Below are positions 1 to 8,846 of a DNA stretch of 64,000 nucleotides, piece after piece. The notes under the pieces are model-generated. The model was not told the DNA's origin. It ran no database searches and saw only the letters and a program-made list of their open reading frames with translations. Source of the DNA: Lentzea jiangxiensis. GTDB taxonomy: Bacteria > Actinomycetota > Actinomycetes > Mycobacteriales > Pseudonocardiaceae. Numbering within the stretch: the first letter of the stretch is position 1; every line of letters begins with the position of its first letter. Location: positions 248,001-312,000 of the forward strand of contig NZ_FNIX01000003.1 of NCBI RefSeq assembly GCF_900104175.1. The letters are read 5' to 3'. The position numbers and the translations under genes were made by a program.

Positions 1-2228
1 CTGACGTAGTCGGGCTTGAGGCCCCACGACTCCAGCATCCGGTACAGCGCGACCTCGATCGCGAACAGCGCGGGCTGGGCGTAGGAGGTCTGGTCGACCA
101 GGGCGGCGTTCTCGCTGCCCTCCTGCGCGAACAGCACCTCCCGCAACGGGATGTCCAGCTGGATGTCCAGGTAGCCGAACGCGTCGTCCAGCGCACGGGC
201 GAACACCTCGTTGCGCTCGTACAGCTCGAGACCCATCGCGCGGCGCTGGGAGCCCTGACCCGCGAACAGGAACGCGAGGCCGCCGGTCCCCGCGACGTCC
301 CGCAGAGCAGGGGCGGCCGGGTCGATCACGGCGTCGAGGCCCGCGAGCAGCTCGTCACGACCGCGGCCGACGACGGCGGCGCGGTGGTCGAGGGCGGCAC
401 GGGTGGTGGCGAGCGACAGGCCGATGTCGGCCGGACTGAGCGCGGGGTTGTCGCCCACGAAGGCCTTCAGCCGTGCGGCCTGGGCGCGCAGGGCTTCCTG
501 CGTCCTGCCCGACAGCACCCACGGCACGGCGACGCCATCGGTGTCCTGGGCGTCACCGATCCGCTCGCCCTCGGCGGGCGGGGCTTCTTCGATGATCACG
601 TGGGCGTTGGTGCCGGAGATGCCGAACGACGAGATCCCGGCACGGCGCGGGCGGCCGGTCACCGGCCACGGCTGTGCTTCCCCGAGCAGTGAGACGGCGC
701 CCGCCGACCAGTCCGCGTGCGGCGTCGGGCTGGTGAGGTGCAGCGAGCGCGGCAGGGTTCCCCGGCGCATCGCCATGATCATCTTGATCACGCCGGCGGC
801 GCCGGCGGCCGCCTGGGCGTGGCCGATGTTCGACTTGATCGAACCGACCCACACCGGCTTGTCCGCCTCGCGCTCCCGGCCGTACGTGGCGAGGATCGCG
901 TGTGCCTCGATCGGGTCTCCCAGCCGGGTGCCGGTGCCGTGCGCCTCGACGGCGTCGACGTCGGCGGCGGTGAGCCGGGCGTTGGCCAGTGCCTGGCGGA
1001 TCACGCGCTGCTGGGCGAGACCGTTCGGCGCGGTCAGGCCGTTCGAGGCGCCGTCCTGGTTGATGGCCGACGCACGCACGACCGCGAGTACCGGGTGGCC
1101 GTTGCGCCTGGCGTCGGAAAGCCGTTCCAGCGCGAGGATTCCGACGCCCTCACCCCAGCCGGTCCCGTCGGCCGACTCGTCGAACGGCTTGCACCGGCCG
1201 TCGGGCGCGAGCCCCCGCTGCCGGGAGAAGGCGATGAAGTTGCCGGGGCTCGCCATGACCGCGACACCACCGGCCAGCGCGAGGTCGCACTCACCGGACC
1301 TCAGCGAGTGCGCGGCGAGGTGCAGGGCGACGAGGGAACCCGAGCAGGCGGTGTCCACGCTCAGGGCAGGACCCTCGAGGCCGAGGACGTACGCGATGCG
1401 GCCGGACACCACACTCGGCGTGTTGCCGGTCAGCAGATGCCCTTCGAACCCCGCGGGGGCGTTCGCCAGGCGCGGGCCGTACTCCTGCGGTTCCACGCCG
1501 ATGAACACACCGGAACGGCTGCCGCGCAACGAGGTCGGGTCCACACCGGCGCGTTCCAACGCCTCCCAGGCGACCTCGAGCACCAGGCGCTGCTGGGGGT
1601 CCATCGCGGTCGCTTCACGCGGGGAGATCCCGAAGAACTCGGCGTCGAACTCGCTCGCGGCGTCGAGGAACCCGCCGCGCCGGCTGTAGGTCTTCCCCGC
1701 CGCGTTCGCGTCCTCGTCGAAGATCCCCTCGACGTCCCAGCCCCGGTCGGACGGGAAGTCGGTGACGGCGTCGACACCCTCGTCGACCAGGCGCCACAAC
1801 GCTTCCGGCGAGTCGACCCGCCCCGGGAACCGGCAGCCGAGACCCACGATCGCCACGTCGTCGTCGTGCTCCACGACCGGGAACGCCGGCGCGGACCCGA
1901 ACTCTTCGCTCCCCCCTCCCAGGCGGGCGGCCAGGGCCACCGGGCTGGGGTGGTCGTAGACGGCGGTCACGGGCAGCTCGAGACCGGTGGCCGCGACGAG
2001 ACGCGCGTGCAGCTCGACCGTTGCCAGCGAGTCGAACCCCAGGTCGAGGAACGACCGCGTGCCGTTCCCCGGCGCCGGCGCGCCGGGAACCATGTCGGCG
2101 AGGACTTCCGCGGTCACCCGCAGGACGAGGTCGCGCATCGACTGTGCCGCCACCGGATTTCCCGCAGGCAGCTCGTTTCCCCGGTCCACCACCTCGCCGG
2201 CAGGACGGAGGTCATCGAACTCGCTCAA
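1..2228 (-). CDS. Type I modular polyketide synthase, starting subunit (ACP-KS-AT..., runs off left edge)
   Basis: At least 742 residues of an assembly-line PKS are visible; the C-terminus lies outside the window. Order: an ACP at about residues 30-110 with the phosphopantetheine site in DLGFDSL (Ser67), then a ketosynthase at about 122-546 with the catalytic triad Cys295 (VDTACSGS), His430 (EAHGTGT) and His470 (NIGHAQ), then an acyltransferase starting at about 650 (FLFAGQGSQ) and cut before its active serine. No KSQ or AT precedes the first ACP, so the loading module is a bare ACP that must be charged in trans. The TTG start is chosen because GGGGAG lies about seven bases upstream; the next in-frame ATG would cut into the ACP. 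The divergent discrete acyltransferase at 2610 is the obvious loading partner. The final product cannot be predicted from this fragment. Confidence 0.93.
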   Translation of the reverse strand, partial: MSEFDDLRPAGEVVDRGNELPAGNPVAAQSMRDLVLRVTAEVLADMVPGAPAPGNGTRSFLDLGFDSLATVELHARLVAATGLELPVTAVYDHPSPVALAARLGGGSEEFGSAPAFPVVEHDDDVAIVGLGCRFPGRVDSPEALWRLVDEGVDAVTDFPSDRGWDVEGIFDEDANAAGKTYSRRGGFLDAASEFDAEFFGISPREATAMDPQQRLVLEVAWEALERAGVDPTSLRGSRSGVFIGVEPQEYGPRLANAPAGFEGHLLTGNTPSVVSGRIAYVLGLEGPALSVDTACSGSLVALHLAAHSLRSGECDLALAGGVAVMASPGNFIAFSRQRGLAPDGRCKPFDESADGTGWGEGVGILALERLSDARRNGHPVLAVVRASAINQDGASNGLTAPNGLAQQRVIRQALANARLTAADVDAVEAHGTGTRLGDPIEAHAILATYGREREADKPVWVGSIKSNIGHAQAAAGAAGVIKMIMAMRRGTLPRSLHLTSPTPHADWSAGAVSLLGEAQPWPVTGRPRRAGISSFGISGTNAHVIIEEAPPAEGERIGDAQDTDGVAVPWVLSGRTQEALRAQAARLKAFVGDNPALSPADIGLSLATTRAALDHRAAVVGRGRDELLAGLDAVIDPAAPALRDVAGTGGLAFLFAGQGSQRRAMGLELYERNEVFARALDDAFGYLDIQLDIPLREVLFAQEGSENAALVDQTSYAQPALFAIEVALYRMLESWGLKPDYV

Positions 2229-2609
2229 GAGTGCACTCCCCAACTACTCCGTGGGACGTCAGTGGTGGCGAACGACAGCGCTGGCCGATCCCGCCAAAAA
2301 CACATCGGGACGCAGAACTGGCGTAACGTAATCACACGTCGGGGAATCCGGGGGATGTGCGCATTCCACCAGTCGACCACCGGGGAAGAACTCCTCGTCC
2401 ACCTGGTCGGGTCACCACGGCGCACAATCGATCGGGAGCGGTCACCGCAATTACCTGTCGATGACCGATGCGCGGAATCGCGGCATCGATCGGCACGCCT
2501 GCCACTTCATAGGATCCAGCCTTATTTCTCCTCGGCCGCTGAAAGCAGCTTCCCGCCCGTGCGGCACAGGCTGAGACGAGGTGGATCACATGCATCTGGA
2601 GGCGTCGCC
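2229..2609. other. Divergent intergenic region between the PKS and the discrete acyltransferase
   Basis: No convincing gene lies in these 381 bases. It must carry the promoters for the leftward PKS and the rightward starter-unit genes. The most A/T-rich stretch, about 2506-2535 (CATAGGAT followed by TTATTTC), is the likeliest promoter zone for the rightward gene. No clear -35/-10 pair or operator could be fixed by eye. Confidence 0.4.
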
Positions 2610-3536
2610 GTGAGCCGTGCAGCAGTTGTGTTTCCGGGAATGGGCCCGTCGAGGTTCGCCGATGTCGGCAGGTTCATGACCGTCAGCCCGTTCGCCCGGC
2701 GGAGACTGGCGGAGGCGGATGCCGCACTCGGGTACTCGCTGCTCGAAGCGCTGCGGTCCGGACCCGACGAGTACAGCGCCGCGCAGCAGATCGCCTTCCT
2801 GGTGAACTCCGTCGCGCTGGCCGACTGGATGGAGAAGTCGCTGGGCTTGCGCCCGGACCTGTGCGTCGGCTCGAGCTTCGGCGAGCGCGCCGCGGTCGCC
2901 TACTCGGGGGCCATGCCGTTCGCCGAGGTCGTCCGGCTCACCGCCGAGCTGGCGCGGTGCGAGCTGGACTACTTCCGGGAGGAGCACCGGGACCTGGTCA
3001 GCCAGCTGGTCGTGCGCACGCCCTCGGACCGGCTCGCCGACGTCCTCGCCACCATGTCGCGAGACGGCGAGTGGCACGAGATCTCCGGGTACTTCGACGA
3101 CACCGTGCACCTCGTCACGATGCACGAGGAACACCTCGCGGCGTTCAAGGCGAAGATCAGCGACCGTGGCGGCTACTGCCTGACGACGATGCGTCCCGCG
3201 GCACATGCCCGCGTTCTGGCGCCGTTGCGCGCCCGGCTGCGAGAAGAAGTCCTGCGGAAGTTCTCCTTCACCTCGCCGGCGGTGCCGATCATCTCGGACC
3301 AGGACGGCTCGCTCCTGAGCGGAGGAGCCGAAGTCGGCGCGATGCTCGACGCGGCCACCGTCAGCCCGGTGCATTGGGGACACATCCACGACCGGCTGGT
3401 GAACGAGGGAATGACGAGGATCTGCGTGGCGGGTCCGGACTACCTGATCCACCGCCTGGACCTCCTGAAGAAGAACTTCGACGTGGTGACGGCCAGCCCG
3501 AAGGACGCCTTGAAGCCCCGTCGGCCCTCCCGGTGA
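2610..3536 (+). CDS. Discrete acyltransferase (FabD/AT fold), probable starter-unit loader for the PKS ACP
   Basis: A 308-residue protein, the length of a stand-alone malonyl-CoA:ACP transacylase-type enzyme. It opens with the AT signature VFPGMG, has the nucleophile in VGSSFGE (Ser89) and the partner histidine in RPAAHAR (His199), at the spacing typical of the fold. GTG start with GGAG nine bases upstream. It is divergent from a PKS subunit that begins with an unpartnered ACP and lies just upstream of an amino-acid monooxygenase. The inferred job is therefore transfer of an unusual acyl group from CoA to the loading ACP, as in guanidinobutyrate-primed polyketide pathways. A plain malonyltransferase or an editing hydrolase is possible. 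Specificity cannot be read from sequence alone. Confidence 0.85.
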   Translation: MSRAAVVFPGMGPSRFADVGRFMTVSPFARRRLAEADAALGYSLLEALRSGPDEYSAAQQIAFLVNSVALADWMEKSLGLRPDLCVGSSFGERAAVAYSGAMPFAEVVRLTAELARCELDYFREEHRDLVSQLVVRTPSDRLADVLATMSRDGEWHEISGYFDDTVHLVTMHEEHLAAFKAKISDRGGYCLTTMRPAAHARVLAPLRARLREEVLRKFSFTSPAVPIISDQDGSLLSGGAEVGAMLDAATVSPVHWGHIHDRLVNEGMTRICVAGPDYLIHRLDLLKKNFDVVTASPKDALKPRRPSR

Positions 3537-3634
3537 TCCCCTCGCGGGCACGCGTCGCGCCGTCCAGCGCATTCACCCACCGATCCGCAATTCCGTCGAA
3601 CCGCTGAAACCCGACGAATCATCGAGGTCGCACA

Positions 3635-5302
3635 ATGGGATTCACGTCGATTGTCACAGACGACGAGCCGGCACCAACCACGGGTTTGTCCCCCGACTTC
3701 CCCTTCGTCTACGACGAATGGCTCAGCCACCCGGCGGGACTGGGTGCGGTGCCACCGGATCGCCACGGCACCGAGATCGCCGTCATCGGCGGAGGGATCT
3801 CGGGCGTGGTGACCGCCTACGAGCTCATGAAGCTGGGTCTGCGCCCGGTGGTCTACGAGATCGAGCAGCTCGGTGGGCGGATGCGCACCGTGGGGTTCGA
3901 GGGCCACCCGGAGCCGAGGGCGGAACTGGGAGCGATGCGCTTCTCGCCGTCCGCCACGCTGTTCCACTACGTGAACAAGCTGGGCCTCAAAGCCGTGGCG
4001 TTCCCCAACCCGCTGGCCGAAGCCACTCCCAGCACGGTCATCAACCTGCGCGGCGAGACCCACTGGGCGCGCGGCCCCGAGGACCTGCCCCTGGCTTTCC
4101 AGCAGGTCTCGGACGCGTGGTCCAAGGCGCTGTACGAGAGGGCGGACCTGCCGGTCATGATGGGCGCGATGGAGCGCCGCGACGTCTCCGTGATCAAGGC
4201 CCTGTGGAACCGCACGGTCCGGGAGATGGAGAACCTGTCGTTCTACGGTTTCCTCGCCTCCACAGCGGCTTTCTCGTCGTTCGAGCAACGGGAGATCTTC
4301 GGCCAGGTGGGCTTCGGGTGCGGTGGCTGGGACACCGACTTCACCAACTCCGTGCTCGACGTCCTGCGAGTCGTCTACACCGAGGTCGGCGACAAGCAGT
4401 ACCGGATCGTCGGCGGCAGCCAGCAGATCCCGACGGGGCTGTGGCACCACGAGCCGGACGACCTCGTGCACTGGCCCGCGGGCACCTCGCTCGCACGACT
4501 GCACGACGGGACACCGAGGCCCGGCGTGATCGGCATCGGCCGCGCCGCCGGCGGAACCGGGTACGTGATCGAGGACGTGTCCGGCGACGTGCACGAGTAC
4601 CCGGTGGCCGTCTTCACCGCCCAGAGCTGGAACCTGCTGTCCCGGATCAAGTGCGACCCCGATCTGCTGCCGTCCGACCTGTGGACCGCGCTGGAACGAA
4701 CGCACTACATGGGTTCGTCGAAGCTCTTCGTGCTGACCGACCGCCCGTTCTGGCGCGACCGCGACGAGACCGGCCGGGACGTCATGGGGATGACGCTGAC
4801 GGACCGGCTGCCCCGGGGCGTCTACCTCTTCGACGACGGCCCGGACCAACCCGGTGTGATGTGCCTGTCGTACACGTGGAACGACGACTCCCTGAAGGTC
4901 GCCACCCTCACCGCCGAGGAAAGGCTGGAGGCGGTGCTGGCGTCCCTCGCCCAGATCTACCCGGACGTCGACATCCGCTCGCACATCATCGCGCCGCCGG
5001 TCGCGGTCACCTGGGAGACCGAGCCGAACTTCATGGGGGCGTTCAAGTCCAGCCTCCCGGGGCAGTACCGGTACCAGCGCGCCCTGTTCACCCACTTCAT
5101 GCAGGACGGGTTGGACGAGAAGCACCGGGGGTTCCTCATGGCCGGCGACGACATCTCCTGGCTCGGGGGTTTCGCGGAGAACGCCGTGGGGACGGCCTTG
5201 AACGCGGTCTGGGGCGTGGTGCACCACCTCGGTGGCGCGACGCACCCCGACAACCCCGGCCCCGGTGACCTCTTCGACGAGCTGGCGCCGGTCGTCATCT
5301 GA
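3635..5302 (+). CDS. Flavin-dependent amino-acid 2-monooxygenase/amine oxidase (arginine- or tryptophan-2-monooxygenase-like)
   Basis: A 555-residue flavoprotein. A short N-terminal extension precedes the FAD dinucleotide-binding motif IGGGISG (about 51-57), followed by VYEIEQLGGRMRT (second part of the amine-oxidase FAD signature). The C-terminal GFAENAVGTALNAVWGV segment is the FAD-contacting end of the fold. The overall pattern resembles tryptophan/phenylalanine 2-monooxygenases and the arginine 2-monooxygenases that oxidatively decarboxylate an amino acid to its amide. The amidase at 5353-6135 and the PKS/AT pair support amide formation as the first step of starter-unit supply. Arginine (giving 4-guanidinobutyramide) is the favoured substrate by analogy; lysine or an aromatic amino acid are alternatives. 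It sits about 100 bases behind the acyltransferase and converges on the amidase. Confidence 0.82.
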   Translation: MGFTSIVTDDEPAPTTGLSPDFPFVYDEWLSHPAGLGAVPPDRHGTEIAVIGGGISGVVTAYELMKLGLRPVVYEIEQLGGRMRTVGFEGHPEPRAELGAMRFSPSATLFHYVNKLGLKAVAFPNPLAEATPSTVINLRGETHWARGPEDLPLAFQQVSDAWSKALYERADLPVMMGAMERRDVSVIKALWNRTVREMENLSFYGFLASTAAFSSFEQREIFGQVGFGCGGWDTDFTNSVLDVLRVVYTEVGDKQYRIVGGSQQIPTGLWHHEPDDLVHWPAGTSLARLHDGTPRPGVIGIGRAAGGTGYVIEDVSGDVHEYPVAVFTAQSWNLLSRIKCDPDLLPSDLWTALERTHYMGSSKLFVLTDRPFWRDRDETGRDVMGMTLTDRLPRGVYLFDDGPDQPGVMCLSYTWNDDSLKVATLTAEERLEAVLASLAQIYPDVDIRSHIIAPPVAVTWETEPNFMGAFKSSLPGQYRYQRALFTHFMQDGLDEKHRGFLMAGDDISWLGGFAENAVGTALNAVWGVVHHLGGATHPDNPGPGDLFDELAPVVI

Positions 5303-5354
5303 GACACGTCCCAGGTCGTGGCCGCGGGTCCGGCCAGGACCTGGGACAGGTCTC
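5301..5354. terminator. Bidirectional hairpin terminator between convergent starter-unit genes
   Basis: Seventeen-base arms at 5301-5317 and 5338-5354 form an inverted repeat with two mismatches around a 20-base loop. The arms touch the stop codons of the monooxygenase (+) and the amidase (-), so one hairpin can end both transcripts. Confidence 0.75.
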
Positions 5355-6135
5355 AGTACAGCTCCGGACGCAGGTCGGCGAGGTAGGTGGTCTCGGCGCG
5401 GACCTCGGCGATCAGCGACAGGTCCACTTCGGACACCAGAAGCCCGTCCCGGGTCCCGGCGTCGATCGCGGCGACCCGGCCGTCCGGTCCCACGACCCTG
5501 GTGAGGCCGCAGTACTCCAGATCGTGTTCCCGTCCGGTCCAGTTGGTGTACGCGATGAACAACTGGCTCTCGTAGGCACGAGCCGGCACCACCGTCTCGG
5601 CGATGAACTGCCACGGGGCCATCAGAGCGGTCGGCACCACCAGGAGTTCGGTGCCGCGCAACGCATGTGCGCGAACCAGTTCCGAGAACTCGACGTCGTA
5701 GCAGATGATCAGGCCAACGGTCAGGCCGTCGAGGACGGCCTGGACGACGCCCGTTTCACCGGCGCTGAAGCTGGACCGGTCGATTTCGCCGAACAGGTGC
5801 GTCTTGCGGTACGCGGCCAGACGCGTTCCGTCGGCGTCGACCAGGCGCACGGAGTTGTAGACGCGTTCCCCGGCCAGTTCCGGCCAGCCGTGCGCGATCG
5901 CGATCCCGGCCTCGGCGGCGATGCGCGCGACTGCGCCGCACATCGGTCCGTCCTCCGGCTCGGCGAGCTCGCGCACCGTCCCGCTGCCGATGTTGTAGCC
6001 CGACAGCGCCATCTCCGGCGTGACCAGCAGCCGCGCGCCGGCCGCCGCGGCCTCCCTCGCGCGCACACGCAGACGGGCGAGAGCGCCGGCCACGTCCGAA
6101 GGGTGCGTGGAGGCCTGCCAACAGGCGATTCTCAT
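5353..6135 (-). CDS. Carbon-nitrogen hydrolase (nitrilase superfamily amidase), probable starter-amide hydrolase
   Basis: A 260-residue cytoplasmic enzyme with the Glu-Lys-Cys triad of the nitrilase superfamily: Glu41 in VTPEMAL, Lys111 in YRKTHLFG and Cys145 in IICYDVEF. The ATG at 6135 is preferred because AGGAGG lies about nine bases upstream, although a GTG immediately before it is possible. It converges on the flavin monooxygenase across a shared terminator. In the known 4-guanidinobutyrate starter pathway an amidase of this family hydrolyses the amide made by the monooxygenase, and that role is inferred here. A general omega-amidase or carbamoyl hydrolase function cannot be excluded without the rest of the cluster. 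Confidence 0.87.
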   Translation of the reverse strand: MRIACWQASTHPSDVAGALARLRVRAREAAAAGARLLVTPEMALSGYNIGSGTVRELAEPEDGPMCGAVARIAAEAGIAIAHGWPELAGERVYNSVRLVDADGTRLAAYRKTHLFGEIDRSSFSAGETGVVQAVLDGLTVGLIICYDVEFSELVRAHALRGTELLVVPTALMAPWQFIAETVVPARAYESQLFIAYTNWTGREHDLEYCGLTRVVGPDGRVAAIDAGTRDGLLVSEVDLSLIAEVRAETTYLADLRPELY

Positions 6136-6213
6136 CACGGATGTCCTCCTGCGCCGCACCACCGCGTCCGGCGCGGTGACGGCGGAGGGCGGCGGCGCGG
6201 TCAAGGTCGATGA

Positions 6214-6813
6214 TCAGCCGATGTGCGTCTTGTGGAAGCCGCTGCGCGGACGCGGCGGACGAATCGTGGTCATGAGCGGACCGAAGACGAACCAGGCCGC
6301 GCCGGTGCCCGTCATGATCGGCATGGCGACCTTCCACATCACCTCGGTCTGCGCGGGCGTGCTCACGAAGAAGACCAACGCCGCCATGATGACGACCGAG
6401 ATGAGCCACGCGACCGCGAACCGGCCGAACTGCTTCCACTCGTACCGCACCTTGGCCCGGCCGTACTTCGGCGGGGTGACGGGAGGCGGGCCGCCGGCGA
6501 AGCGGTGGTGGAAGCGCTGGTCGGCCCATCGCATGATGCCGTGCCCGAACCCGAGGGTGAGCCCGAGGTAGATGGCGGCCGCCGCGTGCGCCCACGTCGC
6601 CTCGCCACCCGAGCGCAGGTCGAACACCGTGACGACCAGCAGCACCACGTCCACGAGCGGTGTGCAGAGCAGCAGCGCGGCGCCGAGCCTGGGGCTCCGC
6701 ATCGGATAGCGCACGACGAGCCCGGCGAGCAGGAAGACCCAGAACGCGATCTCGCACCCGATGATCAGTGCGAGGATCAGGTTGTCGCGGGCATGACCGA
6801 GGATGTCCACCAT
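6214..6813 (-). CDS. Conserved integral membrane protein of unknown function
   Basis: A 199-residue protein with about five or six hydrophobic segments (around residues 10-35, 42-65, 78-98, 130-152 and 160-180) and a basic, proline-rich cytoplasmic loop near 105-125. No catalytic motif is visible and the family is not recognised with confidence. The start is uncertain: GAGGA sits almost against the ATG at 6813, so the adjacent GTG codon may be used. It lies about 80 bases upstream of the amidase on the same strand and could be co-transcribed, but nothing links it to polyketide chemistry; it may mark the cluster border. Confidence 0.65.
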   Translation of the reverse strand: MVDILGHARDNLILALIIGCEIAFWVFLLAGLVVRYPMRSPRLGAALLLCTPLVDVVLLVVTVFDLRSGGEATWAHAAAAIYLGLTLGFGHGIMRWADQRFHHRFAGGPPPVTPPKYGRAKVRYEWKQFGRFAVAWLISVVIMAALVFFVSTPAQTEVMWKVAMPIMTGTGAAWFVFGPLMTTIRPPRPRSGFHKTHIG

Positions 6814-7377
6814 TCCTCGATCTTGACATCGCTATCTATTGTTTTTTTATCGTTCTATTCTTCCGCCATTCACTCCAGGAGAGCGGACGTTTCGCGAGCA
6901 CCGAAGACGAGTGCCCCGTCGTCCTGCCCGCGGTGATCTCCTCGCGCGTCGCCCCGCCAGGCACTCCGCCGGAATGCGTTCCTCGGCGCGGAACCCGGCC
7001 CGAGCCACGAGGAAGTCTTCGCAGGACATCGCCGCGGCTCGGGCGAGTTGTCCTTAGTCGTAGCCGCGAACGTGCCCGTCCTCGTCGGCGAGAATCTCAT
7101 ATCCGTCCATGGCACCCTCCTCTCGACAATTCCCGGTCTCACAGGTCGGAGCTACTCGGCATGCCGCGGAAAGGAGCGGCTCAGCGCGGAACCGGACAGC
7201 CGCGACTCCGCGGGCGGGTTCGTCGGCCTCACCCTCATTCGCCGCAGTGCGATGTAACCCCGATCACATCATTCGACCCCGCTCGGCCATCAACCGACTA
7301 TCGCTCCGCCATCGACGCGTTCGACGGTGCTCGGGCTCCCAGTCGCACACCTGCGGCGCGCGAGGACCAACGACCCC
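6814..7377. other. Gene-poor, partly A/T-rich region
   Basis: This 564-base stretch contains only the 18-codon mini-gene at 7054-7110. An A/T-rich island at about 6815-6870 includes a plus-strand promoter look-alike (TTGACA at 6823-6828, 17 bases, TTTATC at 6846-6851) with no gene downstream of it. Minus-strand frames around 6850-7030 show coding-like third positions that switch frame near the middle, which could be the remains of a small gene. Confidence 0.4.
7054..7110 (-). CDS. Eighteen-residue peptide with a near-perfect ribosome site, function unknown
   Basis: The frame encodes MDGYEILADEDGHVRGYD and stops at TAA. Its ATG is preceded by AGGAGGG with a four-base gap, one of the strongest ribosome sites in the window. 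The peptide is acidic, with two Tyr residues and a D-E-D-G turn that could make a beta hairpin. No peptide-modifying enzyme is adjacent: the upstream gene is the MpaB-like protein at 7378 on the same strand. It may be a small peptide product, a leader peptide for a decayed downstream gene, or the start of a frameshifted protein. I do not recognise its family. Confidence 0.5.
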   Translation of the reverse strand: MDGYEILADEDGHVRGYD

Positions 7378-8739
7378 TCAGATCCGGCCGAGCAGGTGAC
7401 GGGCGGCCTCGAAGTCGCGCTCCCCCACCAGGAACTCGCGCAGCGCCTGCTCCAGCTCGTCGCCGTGGATGGTGCCGTCACCGTCGTGGTCGAGCTCGCG
7501 CATGGCGGCGATCAGCTCGTGACGGCGCGGGCTGCGGTCGAGCAGGCGGGTGTACTCGTCCTGCCGCACCTCGCCGTTGCCGTCGCGGTCGATCAGCCCG
7601 CGGACCGTCGCCGCCACGGCGCCGCAGCCCCGTTCGCGGTCGGGCGGGCCGGGGTAGGCGCGCTCGGCCAGGGCCGCGTTGTACGCGGCGGCGGTCACGG
7701 AGCCGTCCACGGGCGTGCCGGTGGCCGTGGCCAGCTGTTCCCACCACGAGTGGAAGGCGTCGTGGACCGCGTCCTCGTCCTTCTGGTCCAGGTCGAGGTG
7801 GGTGCTGATCTCCCTGGCCATCGCGAGCAGGTCGCTCCACCGCAGCACGCCGTCGCCGCTCTGGTCGAGCACGGTCTCGAAGAACGACTCGGGGACGACC
7901 TCGGCCCGGCGCACCCCGGCCGCCCTGATCGACGCGGCGGCGATCGGCTGGTAGCGCCACGGCTTGGGCAACAGGTCGGTGACCATCCGCGCGGCGAGGT
8001 GCAGACCGTGCACCACGACATCCGCGCCGGGGACCGACGGCAGCCGCAGCCGTTCGCGGTACACCGGCGGCAGCGTGGCGGCGGTGGCCTGCACGGCGGC
8101 CGTGACCAACGCGAACCGCACCGGGGCCCAGACGAGTTCCGGGATCGGCAGGCCGGGCGGTGCCGGCACGCGGTAGATGCTGCCGGACAACAGGTCCCTG
8201 ACGGTGGTGTTGTCCTCCAGCACCTCGGCCACCACCCGGTCGAAGTAGGTGCGGAACTCCTCCGGCGTCGCGGGCAGGTCCTCCTCGTGCAGGCCGAACT
8301 GCCGGCCGACCCGGCGCCACTCGTCGTAGAAGCGAGCGGTCTCCTCCGCCGACAACGGGTCTCCGCCGAGCCGCTGCATGGTCAGTACTGCCTCGAACAG
8401 GGTCAGGTGCACCCATGCCCTGGCCCTCGTGTCCCCCGCGTCGAACGCCCTGCCGTACCCGTCCTGCCCCTGCATCCGGCGGTGGAGACGTTCGAGGCGG
8501 GCGAGCTCACGGCGTTGTTCGGACGCACTGCCGTAGACGTAGGTGTGCAGGCTTTCGATGGTGCGGAACAACCTCCGCCACGGCCGCGCGTTGTAGACGG
8601 AGAACTCGGCGACGGCCGCTCCGACGGCCGGATGCGCGGACTGGAGAACCAGCGCGCGGTGCATCACCAGCAGGAACCGCCACTGCCCGAGACGTTCCCA
8701 TGTGCTCGATCCCGGTCCCAGCGCCACTTCGACAGTCAT
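7378..8739 (-). CDS. MpaB-like oxygenase (DUF2236) fused to a C-terminal EF-hand calcium-binding domain
   Basis: A protein of about 453 residues. The N-terminal half (about 1-270) resembles the DUF2236/MpaB-latex clearing oxygenase family, with the QSAHPAVGAAVAEFS region and a conserved Arg/His-rich helical core typical of these haem-type oxygenases. The C-terminal half carries EF-hand loops: DQSGDGVLRWSDL and two canonical loops, DRDGNGEVRQDEY and DHDGDGTIHGDEL, so calcium binding is very likely. ATG at 8739 is favoured over an upstream start; no good ribosome site is visible, so translation may be leaderless. The fusion suggests calcium-dependent activity or assembly. Substrate unknown. Confidence 0.78.
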   Translation of the reverse strand: MTVEVALGPGSSTWERLGQWRFLLVMHRALVLQSAHPAVGAAVAEFSVYNARPWRRLFRTIESLHTYVYGSASEQRRELARLERLHRRMQGQDGYGRAFDAGDTRARAWVHLTLFEAVLTMQRLGGDPLSAEETARFYDEWRRVGRQFGLHEEDLPATPEEFRTYFDRVVAEVLEDNTTVRDLLSGSIYRVPAPPGLPIPELVWAPVRFALVTAAVQATAATLPPVYRERLRLPSVPGADVVVHGLHLAARMVTDLLPKPWRYQPIAAASIRAAGVRRAEVVPESFFETVLDQSGDGVLRWSDLLAMAREISTHLDLDQKDEDAVHDAFHSWWEQLATATGTPVDGSVTAAAYNAALAERAYPGPPDRERGCGAVAATVRGLIDRDGNGEVRQDEYTRLLDRSPRRHELIAAMRELDHDGDGTIHGDELEQALREFLVGERDFEAARHLLGRI

Positions 8740-8806
8740 TGCGCCGAAGCTAGTCGTGGCGCCGGGACCGCAGACCGGTCTCGCCCCGGGATTCACCTCA
8801 TGCGGT

Positions 8807-8846
8807 GGCGGAATCCACCCGCTCGATGCAGAGGTGGATCACCGCC
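8807..8846 (-). terminator. Imperfect hairpin at the end of the CBM32 glycoside hydrolase gene
   Basis: Arms at about 8807-8819 and 8833-8846 (GGCGG-AATCCACC against GGTGGATCACCGCC) overlap the stop codon of the upstream leftward gene. The position suits a terminator ahead of the MpaB-like gene. Confidence 0.45.

Noticed and set aside
717..3536. Long plus-strand reading frame spanning the PKS and acyltransferase region
   Set aside because: Only the last 308 codons (from 2610) are real. The rest is the complement of the PKS, whose ACP/KS motifs are clear on the minus strand.
6823..6851. Plus-strand TTGACA-N17-TTTATC promoter look-alike
   Set aside because: No rightward gene follows; it lies in an A/T-rich island that more likely serves the leftward membrane-protein gene.
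6847..7029. Sixty-codon minus-strand frame downstream of the 18-residue peptide
   Set aside because: Its third positions lose GC bias halfway and no domain is visible; at most a decayed gene.
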